NCBI GenBank assembly: GCA_013215515.1
Contig: JABSPC010000250.1
Span: 1-6,476 of the forward strand
Reading direction: 5' to 3'
Length of the DNA stretch: 6,476 bases
DNA from: Crocinitomicaceae bacterium
Lineage (GTDB): Bacteria > Bacteroidota > Bacteroidia > Flavobacteriales_D > Crocinitomicaceae
Below the pieces are notes generated by a model. It did no database searches and had not been told where the DNA came from. It saw only the letters and a list, made by a program, of their open reading frames with translations. The translations under genes and the position numbers were made by a program. Of this stretch, positions 1-6,012 are shown in pieces. Each line of letters begins with the position of its first letter. Position 1 is the first letter of the stretch.

Positions 1-1179
1 CCTGGTAGTCCTGCTTGGACCTATTGTTTTTCTGAAATAAATGCTACAGTTGGTACAATGTGTTATGAAAACAATCTTATGAATTGGCTTAATAATGATT
101 ATGGTTTTGATGCCATGAATCCAGCAGAGGTTTACGAACCTGATGCTCCTTGGAGTGGGTTTAACGGTTGTCCTCTCAATGGTCCGTGGACTATTATTGT
201 ACAAGACAATCAAGGAGTAGATGATGGCTATATTTTTGAGTGGAGTATTGAATTCAATTCAACATTATATCCGGCTCCTGAGAGTTACCAAAACTATGTG
301 GTTTCTGAAGATTGGGCTGCTGATCCAACAATTATTTCAGGACAGAATGACACTTTATTAGTAATTCAACCAGATACACCTGGAGATTATGGATATACAT
401 ATCACATGACGGATGATTTTGGATGTGATTACGATACTACTGTATTCTTATATGTTATTCCTCAACCGGAAATTCAAAGTGATACTATTGGTTGTAACTT
501 GGGTGTCTTCCTACAAGGAACTCAATCTTATAATGGTGGAGTTTGGAGTGCTTCGGATACATCAGTTCACTTCGATCCAAATGAATTTGCAGAGAATCCT
601 CAAGCGTATACGTCCACACCTGGAACATACGAGCTGACTTATACTGATAATGCCTGTAATACATCGGTTACGCTGATGGTCACCTACCCGCCTTACGTCT
701 GGGCAGGATTACTAGACACAACATTATGTTTTGGTGTAGTTTATCAACTTGATGCAGCGCAAGAGGCTTCAGTAACGATGTGGGATTGGAATACTGGTAG
801 TACCGACTCGATGATTATCGTAACTGAACCTGGTGTATATACAGTCACCGCTTCGAATATTTGTCATTCAGGGACGGCTTCAGCTTTAATTGGGTATAAG
901 CTTTGTGATATTATAGCTCCGAATGTTGTCTCTTTATCTTCGTTAGTGGGGAATCATCTTTGGTTCGTAGAATCAGAGGGAATTCAATCTTTCGAATGTA
1001 GCATCGTCAACCGTTGGGGAAATAACGTTTATTATTTCAACGATACGAATGGTGGATGGGATGGTAGAGATATGAATGGCAACCTCGTCAATGAAGGAAC
1101 ATATTATTATATCATTGATGCCGTTCTTGAAGGAGGAGACGAACTTCAAAAACACGGATTCATTCAGGTAGTTCATTAA
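1..1179 (+). CDS. Secreted multidomain surface protein, 3' part, with P-domain and type B (CHU_C) T9SS sorting domain
   Basis: The reading frame is open from base 1, so the N-terminus lies outside the window and 392 residues are visible. Residues 1-86 resemble the end of a proprotein-convertase-type P-domain: a GCPLNGPWTIIVQDN stretch, then DDGYIFEWSIEF. About residues 90-300 look like two or three Ig/PKD-like beta modules with regularly placed cysteines (FGCDY, IGCNL, NACNT, TLCFG, NICHS). Residues ~302-392 match the gliding-motility-associated C-terminal domain (CHU_C, type B sorting signal) through NRWGN (337-341), WDGRD (353-357), NEGTYYYII and the final beta strand. In Bacteroidota this domain directs export by the type IX secretion system and attachment to the cell surface. 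The likely role is a surface adhesin or matrix protein; the ligand is unknown. The usual PNGDG loop at the start of the sorting domain is not recognisable. A strong terminator follows 17 bases after the stop, so this gene ends its transcript. Confidence 0.85.
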   Translation, partial: PGSPAWTYCFSEINATVGTMCYENNLMNWLNNDYGFDAMNPAEVYEPDAPWSGFNGCPLNGPWTIIVQDNQGVDDGYIFEWSIEFNSTLYPAPESYQNYVVSEDWAADPTIISGQNDTLLVIQPDTPGDYGYTYHMTDDFGCDYDTTVFLYVIPQPEIQSDTIGCNLGVFLQGTQSYNGGVWSASDTSVHFDPNEFAENPQAYTSTPGTYELTYTDNACNTSVTLMVTYPPYVWAGLLDTTLCFGVVYQLDAAQEASVTMWDWNTGSTDSMIIVTEPGVYTVTASNICHSGTASALIGYKLCDIIAPNVVSLSSLVGNHLWFVESEGIQSFECSIVNRWGNNVYYFNDTNGGWDGRDMNGNLVNEGTYYYIIDAVLEGGDELQKHGFIQVVH

Positions 1180-1196
1180 GCCCTAAAGTATTAGTG

Positions 1197-1229
1197 AAAA
1201 GGGTGGCCAATTGGTCGCCCTTTTTTTTT
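1197..1229 (+). terminator. Strong intrinsic terminator after the surface-protein gene
   Basis: AAAAGGGTGGCC and GGTCGCCCTTTT form a 12-bp RNA stem (two positions are G-U wobbles) closed by an AATT loop, and the strand continues into a run of nine T. It begins 17 bases past the stop at 1179, so it ends the upstream transcript and separates it from the downstream dehydrogenase gene. Confidence 0.9.
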
Positions 1230-1237
1230 GCACTTAT

Positions 1238-1260
1238 ACGAAGTATCGGATTTTCTTCGT
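1238..1260. repeat. Short inverted repeat in the leader of the GAPDH gene
   Basis: ACGAAG (1238-1243) and CTTCGT (1255-1260) are a perfect 6-bp inverted repeat with an 11-base spacer, lying 24-46 bases before the GAPDH start codon. It is followed by an AT-rich stretch (TTATTTTTATA). It could be an operator, a leader hairpin or chance. The 54 bases between the terminator and the start codon must hold the promoter if the gene has its own, but I see no convincing TTG / TAnnTTTG pair at the usual Bacteroidota spacing; TATTTTTA at 1261-1268 is the nearest match to the -7 element. Confidence 0.35.
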
Positions 1261-1283
1261 TATTTTTATATAAAACAATCTCA

Positions 1284-2273
1284 ATGAACAATATCGGAAT
1301 TAATGGTTTCGGAAGAATCGGAAGGTACTTCACTAGAATGTCATTAGACAATCCAAATGTTAACGTAGCCGTTGTAAACGACCTTGCTGATATTGAAACG
1401 CTCGCTCATTTGTTCAAATATGATAGCACTCACCGAGAATTGAAACATGCGTTCAAAATTGATGGAAACAAACTTGTTTTTGAAAATGGGAAAACGATTT
1501 TATTTATAAGTGAAAGTAACCCTGAATACATAAAATGGGCTGAATTAAATGTGGATTTTGTTTTAGAATCAACAGGGGTATTTAAAACGAGTGAATTGGT
1601 GTCAAAACATTTCATTGGAGGTGCTAAAAAAGTGATTTTGTCTTCTACACCAATTAGTCCCGAGATAAAGACTGTTGTATTGGGGGTGAATGATGAATTG
1701 CTTTCGCCCGATGATAAAATACTTTCTAATGCTTCATGTACAACGAATTCAGCAGCCCCGATGTTAAAGGTAATGATGGAGATGTGTGAGATTCAAAGTG
1801 CATTTATAACAACTGTTCATAGCTATACCTCAGATCAACGATTGCAAGATGCACCTCATAAGGATTTGAGAAGAGCAAGAGCTGCGGCTGAATCAATTGT
1901 TCCGACATCTACTGGAGCGGCAAAAGCCTTAGCGAAAATTTTTCCAGAGTTGGATGGGCTTATTGGAGGATGCGGAATTAGAGTTCCTGTTCCTGATGGC
2001 TCATTGACAGATCTTACCTTAGTTGTAAAGAACCCACCTACGGCTCAAAAGATAAATGCGGCAATGCGAGAAGCTGCGAATGGAAGCTTGAAAGGAATAT
2101 TGGCTTATACGGAAGATCCGATCGTTTCAGTTGACATAATTGGCAATCCACACAGTTGTATTTTCGATTCACAACTAACGAGCGTTATTGGGAACATGGT
2201 TAAAATAATGGGCTGGTACGATAACGAAGCCGGCTACTCGAATCGCTTACTTGATCTTGTTCAGAAAATATAA
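1284..2273 (+). CDS. gap: Type I glyceraldehyde-3-phosphate dehydrogenase
   Basis: This enzyme converts glyceraldehyde-3-phosphate, NAD(P)+ and phosphate to 1,3-bisphosphoglycerate in cytoplasmic glycolysis, and the reverse in gluconeogenesis. The 329 residues are the normal family length. Visible are the Rossmann motif NGFGRIGR (7-14), Asp33 after the second strand (the residue that favours NAD in this family), the active-site motif SNASCTTN with catalytic Cys152, its partner His179 (TVHSYT), the S-loop with PHKDLRRARAAA (191-202), the phosphate-site STGAAKA (209-215), Arg233, and WYDNEAGYSN (311-320) with the nicotinamide-contacting Asn314. The second cysteine often found four residues after the catalytic one is Ser156 here. 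The frame also opens with GTG at 1194, but that start would lie in the terminator and add 30 unrelated residues; ATG 1284 gives the canonical MNNIGINGFG start. There is no Shine-Dalgarno sequence, only A-rich DNA. The next gene follows after 20 bp and is probably cotranscribed. Confidence 0.96.
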   Translation: MNNIGINGFGRIGRYFTRMSLDNPNVNVAVVNDLADIETLAHLFKYDSTHRELKHAFKIDGNKLVFENGKTILFISESNPEYIKWAELNVDFVLESTGVFKTSELVSKHFIGGAKKVILSSTPISPEIKTVVLGVNDELLSPDDKILSNASCTTNSAAPMLKVMMEMCEIQSAFITTVHSYTSDQRLQDAPHKDLRRARAAAESIVPTSTGAAKALAKIFPELDGLIGGCGIRVPVPDGSLTDLTLVVKNPPTAQKINAAMREAANGSLKGILAYTEDPIVSVDIIGNPHSCIFDSQLTSVIGNMVKIMGWYDNEAGYSNRLLDLVQKI

Positions 2274-2293
2274 AATTAACTTAAAACTAGTAT

Positions 2294-3754
2294 TTGAAAA
2301 TACTCATCTCCATATCTTTATTTCTAACCTTTGCGACTTGCGTAAACGGACAGAATAATTTTGGATCATTGAGTAGCAATTTTACACCCACAAATAGCCT
2401 TTATATTAATCCTTCTTCTATTTTGGACGCCAAAGTATGGTTGGATGTGAATGTAGCAGGCGTAGGTTCTTATACCAATAATAATCTTGTATACCTTAAA
2501 GATCAAAGATGGTTTGACATATCCAAAGATGCTATCAAGGGAGAAAGTCGGCTCACAGATGAAGATGTTGGTTATAATCAAGGGAAGAATAAGTACCATG
2601 CTTACAATAGAAATTTTGCAACTGGCCCATCTGCAGTTTGGAGTCAGGGAAATCACGCCGCGGCGATATCAACTGGGGCTAGAAGTTATCTAGGTGTACG
2701 AACGCTCCCAGAATATGGCGGAAACTTCATTGAGAATGGAGTTCAAAACTACGTTGTTCAGCACGATATTAATTATACAGTTAGTAACTTGAAGGTTGCA
2801 GCTTTGGGGTTTGGTGAGATAAAAGGAACCTACGCATATACCTTTCACAAGAGCCGTGAACATATGTTTATGGGCGGGATTGGCCTGTCAAAATTGTTTG
2901 CAATTGGCGGAGCTGCACTGAACGTTTATGATGCTCATTTTTTTGTAGATGATCAAGACATTTTACCTATTGCGCATTTCGAAGGTGATGCTATGTATAC
3001 ACCAAATGTTGGCCTTAATCCTAAGGGTGGTTGGGGATTGGATCTCGGATTTACATTCCAAAAGATGAAAGGAAATGCCAGAAGATATTATCCCAATTCG
3101 AAGAAAATGGGATGTAATTCTTTGCCTTATCAATATAAGCTTGGAGCGTCGATTATGGATATTGGGTCACTCAAGTTTGCCGACGGAGACTATCTATTTT
3201 CTGGGTATAATTTTGATAGTTACAACTGGGTTGATTACGCTGATCAAGATGTAAACGAGGATAATGTTACGACCGCTTTGGAAGATGCAGAATCAAATAT
3301 TACGCAAGGTCAAGCGCGAAAGCAAAACAAAATTCGACTACCGACATTTGCATCGGTTCAATTTGATTATAATTTATGGGCTTCAAAGATTTATGTGAAT
3401 GCGAACATTGTTCAAGGGATACCAGTGCCGAAAAGACGATTTGGGAGTCGACATGCAAATAGTTTGAGTGTCACTCCTCGCTTTGAATCGTTCTTTTTTG
3501 ATTTCGCGATTCCATTCAGTTTGTATGAGTACAGGTATCCTCAAATGGGGGCGTCCATTCGTTTAGGGCCAATTACAATAGGCACAGACAAACTTTGGAG
3601 TTGGATTAAAACGCATGACATTTACGGCGCCGATATCTATGTTCATGTAAAACTCCCATTTAGGTACAATCCTAAATGTAGATCCAGAATGAAATCGAAT
3701 CGAGCTGGAAGAAGAAGAAATAGAGATCGCTCTCCAACAAAATGTACGATTTAG
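2294..3754 (+). CDS. Outer-membrane beta-barrel protein, DUF5723-like
   Basis: A 486-residue exported protein. Residues 1-19 are a signal peptide (KK-less but basic at Lys2, hydrophobic ILISISLFLTFAT, probable cleavage before Gln20). The start is TTG: an in-frame TAG lies at 2288-2290, two codons upstream, no ATG occurs before the signal peptide, and starting at TTG keeps the whole signal intact. The mature N-terminus (SLYINPSSILDAKVWLDVN, residues 35-53) resembles DUF5723, a Bacteroidota family of predicted outer-membrane barrels that typically begin with an NPA/NPS motif followed by a strand about the protein's own position. Alternating, aromatic- and glycine-rich strands run to about residue 458 (for example YVHVKLPFRYNP). 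The last ~30 residues form a very basic tail (KCRSRMKSNRAGRRRNRDR) with two cysteines, which is odd for a barrel end. Function is unknown; a role in envelope or surface-protein handling is only a guess. It lies 20 bp after gap and ends one base from a convergent gene. Confidence 0.75.
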   Translation: MKILISISLFLTFATCVNGQNNFGSLSSNFTPTNSLYINPSSILDAKVWLDVNVAGVGSYTNNNLVYLKDQRWFDISKDAIKGESRLTDEDVGYNQGKNKYHAYNRNFATGPSAVWSQGNHAAAISTGARSYLGVRTLPEYGGNFIENGVQNYVVQHDINYTVSNLKVAALGFGEIKGTYAYTFHKSREHMFMGGIGLSKLFAIGGAALNVYDAHFFVDDQDILPIAHFEGDAMYTPNVGLNPKGGWGLDLGFTFQKMKGNARRYYPNSKKMGCNSLPYQYKLGASIMDIGSLKFADGDYLFSGYNFDSYNWVDYADQDVNEDNVTTALEDAESNITQGQARKQNKIRLPTFASVQFDYNLWASKIYVNANIVQGIPVPKRRFGSRHANSLSVTPRFESFFFDFAIPFSLYEYRYPQMGASIRLGPITIGTDKLWSWIKTHDIYGADIYVHVKLPFRYNPKCRSRMKSNRAGRRRNRDRSPTKCTI

Positions 3755-3755
3755 A

Positions 3756-5111
3756 TTAACGCCATTCTAAGACCCATCCTTTTGGTGCTGCATCTGTCAC
3801 GTTAGGAATCGCTGCTTGCGCATCTGCCTTTGTGGAATATGATCGTACACTGACAATGTTTTGAGCACCTCTCGTAAATGTTTTTGCTGGATAGCCCATT
3901 CCTTTTAACTTTTCTACGAGTCGGTAGGCATTGTCGAGTGAACCAAAAGCACCTGCAACGATGTGAAACGGTTGATCATTCGATCCGTTTGATCTGACTG
4001 CAATTGGTTCTGGATATGACTCAGGCTCTGGGTCTACTTCAACTGCAGCTTCTGGCTCAGGATCAACATCATTTTCATCCTCAATTACTTCCTGAGGTTC
4101 TTGATCCTCATCTCCCATAGTTTCTCTCAACTTATCCAACTCTTTTGGCTCATCCTTCTTCTCTTTAGCATCTGCTAAGAATGGGATGTGTTGTTTCAAG
4201 TTGTCATAATCCATTGCGAAGTAAGTTCCACCCCCAATGATCAATACCAAAAAGATGAGTAACATATAAAAGCCAACACCACGTTTTTTCTTAGGCCTTC
4301 GTTCTGCCTTTTCCTTCTTAAGTTTATCTAATTTCTTTGTCGTTTTAGAAAGCTCATCCTTCTCTGAAATATTCATTTCCTTTTTAGGAACTGGAGGAGT
4401 TTTTGGCGGCGTTACTGGAACAGCCGGCGTTACTTTCTTTTCAGCAACTGTCTCCTCTTTTTTAACTGGTGGAGGTGTAACCGCTTTTGGAGCTTCTACT
4501 TTAGCTTCCTTCACTGGCGCTTTCGGTTTCTCAACCTTTGGTGCTACAGTTTTCGGTTTTTCAACTTCCTTTTTAGCAGGAGCTTTTTTAATCTCTGCCT
4601 TTGGTTTTGCTGCAGTTGCTTTCGGTTTGATCTCAGCTTTAGGTTTTTCTTCCTTCGCTCGTTTTGATTCTTTTTCAGGCGTTTCTTTAACCTCTTTTTT
4701 TGGATCTTCAGTTTTTGAAGACTCTGCAACTACTGGTGGTGTTTCTGTTTTAGGAGAGTCATCGGTTGATTCCTTATCAGATGCTTTCGTACTTTCTCCT
4801 ACCCAATTCGTGAATTCGACATCCCCGTCATCACCTTTAGTGAAAGTTCCAAATTCAAACATATCGTAAGAATCACCTTTGTCTACAGATGACTTTATTT
4901 CTCTAACGTGCTTAGCAACAATATTTTTTGCTTCGTTCTCTTCAATTCCTTCCTTAGCGGCAATGTGAGCTGAAAGCTTTCCGTCATCATGTTTCAAAAA
5001 AGGCATAAACATAATTTCACCCGTAGTTGCATTTGTAATCGTCAATGCTCCTAAATCAGGAATTATAATTGTGTTTGTTTCTTTGAGAATTTGCAGTAAG
5101 TATTGGTCCAT
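3756..5111 (-). CDS. Membrane-anchored HU (CCDC81-type) and SPOR domain protein
   Basis: The 451-residue protein has four parts. Residues 1-103 match the bacterial CCDC81-type HU domain of Bacteroidota (YLLQILKETNTIIIPDLGAL, then KHDDGKLSAHIAAKEGI and a MFEFGTFTKGDDG end); this superfamily binds DNA. Residues 104-275 are a low-complexity K/E/P/A linker with five KPK units. A basic stop (RRPKKKR) precedes one transmembrane helix, about 279-300. After it comes an acidic E/D/P linker (301-380) and a SPOR domain (381-450: FHIVAGAFGSLDNAYRLVEKL), which binds denuded peptidoglycan at the septum. The positive-inside rule puts HU in the cytoplasm and SPOR in the periplasm, so the protein could tether the nucleoid to the cell wall, perhaps at division; that role is inference. 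ATG 5111 is the only usable start in the 12 codons after the preceding gene's stop. It is the last gene of the minus cluster. Confidence 0.87.
   Translation of the reverse strand: MDQYLLQILKETNTIIIPDLGALTITNATTGEIMFMPFLKHDDGKLSAHIAAKEGIEENEAKNIVAKHVREIKSSVDKGDSYDMFEFGTFTKGDDGDVEFTNWVGESTKASDKESTDDSPKTETPPVVAESSKTEDPKKEVKETPEKESKRAKEEKPKAEIKPKATAAKPKAEIKKAPAKKEVEKPKTVAPKVEKPKAPVKEAKVEAPKAVTPPPVKKEETVAEKKVTPAVPVTPPKTPPVPKKEMNISEKDELSKTTKKLDKLKKEKAERRPKKKRGVGFYMLLIFLVLIIGGGTYFAMDYDNLKQHIPFLADAKEKKDEPKELDKLRETMGDEDQEPQEVIEDENDVDPEPEAAVEVDPEPESYPEPIAVRSNGSNDQPFHIVAGAFGSLDNAYRLVEKLKGMGYPAKTFTRGAQNIVSVRSYSTKADAQAAIPNVTDAAPKGWVLEWR
4521..4565 (-). repeat. Coding direct repeat (VEKPK units) in the HU-SPOR linker
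   Basis: On the plus strand TTTCGGTTTCTCAAC (4521-4535) and TTTCGGTTTTTCAAC (4551-4565) are 15-base copies with one mismatch, 30 bases apart; both encode VEKPK (residues 193-197 and 183-187). Further degenerate copies (TTTGGTTTTGC, TTTCGGTTTGA, TTTAGGTTTTTC) continue to about 4650 and encode other KPK units. This suggests the linker grew by short tandem duplication and may vary in length between strains. Confidence 0.6.
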
Positions 5112-5140
5112 AGTAATCGTATTGAGGATGTTGAAAATAC

Positions 5141-5162
5141 AAAAAAATCAGAACAACTCTGA
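5141..5162 (-). terminator. Weak intrinsic-terminator-like hairpin at the hydrolase stop codon
   Basis: Read on the minus strand, TCAGA and TCTGA pair (5 bp, plus one possible G-U pair inward) around a short loop, then seven T follow. The second arm contains the hydrolase's TGA stop codon. The stem is short and A/U-rich, so termination would be partial at best; it could reduce read-through into the HU-SPOR gene, whose start is 36 bases further on. Confidence 0.35.
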
Positions 5163-6002
5163 AAATTTGAATGTATTATCTAATCGAACGCCTTTGTCTG
5201 TGTTCGTTACAGTAGCAAGTTCATTTGCAAAATCATGTTCCATAAACAAAATGAGGTTGTCGTTTGCTGCAGTTTTTAAAAACTTCTCTTTCTCGCTAAG
5301 TGTAATGAGCGGCCTTGTATCGTATCCCATTACATATGGAATTGGAATATGGCCAACGCTAGGTAGTAGATCTGCCATAAAGACTAATGTTTTTCCTTTA
5401 TAATGAATGTGTGGGATCATCATACTTTCTGTATGTCCATCAACGAATAGAACATCAAAATTGTTGAATACATTAGTAGTGTAATCACCAAAGCGCTCAA
5501 CGAATTTAAGTTGGCCGCTCTCTTGAATTGGCATTATGTTTTCTTTTAGAAAAGATGCTTTTTCTCTAGGATTTGGTTCTGTTGCCCATGTCCAGTGTTT
5601 CTCAGTGCTCCAATACGTTGCATTATTAAAGACGAGTTCAAATCCAGTTCGATCCTTGTTCCATTTGATGGCTCCACCGCAGTGGTCAAAATGTAAATGC
5701 GTTAGAAAAACGTCTGTAATATCGTTTAAGCCAAAACCGAGTCGTTTTAAGTTAGGTTCCAAGCTATTATTGTCAGATAGATGATAGTGTGAAAAGAATT
5801 TCTCCGTTTGCTTATCGCCAATACCGGTGTCTAACAAAATCAATCGATCACCATCTTCGATTAGCAATGAACGCATAGACCAATCACACATATTATTACT
5901 GTCGGCCGGATTTGTTCGTTGCCATAAAGATTTTGGAACGACTCCAAACATAGCTCCACCATCGAGTTTGAAATTACCTGTGTTTAAAGGATGAATAGTC
6001 AT
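5148..6002 (-). CDS. Metallo-beta-lactamase-fold hydrolase, lactonase / organophosphate-hydrolase-like
   Basis: A 284-residue cytoplasmic enzyme without a signal peptide. The metal site is complete: HLHFDH gives His102, His104, Asp106 and His107; further ligands are His190 (VDGHT), Asp211 (FMAD) and His256 (MEHD). The spacing of the last three resembles N-acyl-homoserine-lactone lactonases and methyl-parathion-hydrolase-like members of the fold, and the N-terminal KLDGGAMFGVVPKSLW motif is common in the latter type. A dinuclear zinc or similar metal site and hydrolysis of an ester, lactone or phosphotriester bond are likely; the natural substrate cannot be told from sequence. The tyrosine that follows the bridging Asp in some lactonases is not apparent (DLLPS here). 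ATG 6002 lies 10 bp after the transporter stop, so the two genes are probably cotranscribed and perhaps translationally coupled. The 36 bases to the HU-SPOR gene contain no clear promoter. Confidence 0.88.
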   Translation of the reverse strand: MTIHPLNTGNFKLDGGAMFGVVPKSLWQRTNPADSNNMCDWSMRSLLIEDGDRLILLDTGIGDKQTEKFFSHYHLSDNNSLEPNLKRLGFGLNDITDVFLTHLHFDHCGGAIKWNKDRTGFELVFNNATYWSTEKHWTWATEPNPREKASFLKENIMPIQESGQLKFVERFGDYTTNVFNNFDVLFVDGHTESMMIPHIHYKGKTLVFMADLLPSVGHIPIPYVMGYDTRPLITLSEKEKFLKTAANDNLILFMEHDFANELATVTNTDKGVRLDNTFKFSELF

Positions 6003-6012
6003 TTGCTTCGGT

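Noticed and set aside
1228..1268. TTG (1228-1230) with TATTTTTA (1261-1268) as a Bacteroidota promoter for gap
   Set aside because: The spacing is about 30 bases, too long for the usual -33/-7 arrangement, and the TTG is part of the terminator's T-tract.
1194..1283. GTG start giving a 30-residue N-terminal extension of GAPDH
   Set aside because: It would begin inside the terminator region and adds hydrophobic residues absent from the family; ATG 1284 gives the canonical start.
2330..2350. Lipoprotein signal at Cys16 of the outer-membrane protein
   Set aside because: FATC lacks the small residue before cysteine and the aliphatic residue of a normal lipobox; cleavage before Gln20 fits better.
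3720..3733. AGAG-ATCG-CTCT hairpin as a terminator for either convergent gene
   Set aside because: The stem is only 4 bp, lies inside coding sequence, and no T-tract follows on either strand.
4544..4729. 61-residue K/Q/L-rich reading frame on the minus strand
   Set aside because: It is an alternative frame of the repetitive HU-SPOR linker; the lysine-rich composition simply follows from the A-rich repeats.
5112..5150. Possible stop-codon read-through fusion of the hydrolase and the HU-SPOR protein
   Set aside because: The two genes share a frame and only TGA plus 12 codons separate them, but this happens by chance one time in three, and joining a soluble enzyme to HU makes no evident sense.
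5071..5403. 110-residue plus-strand reading frame across the hydrolase 3' end
   Set aside because: It is antisense to two well-supported genes, has no recognisable domain and no initiation context.
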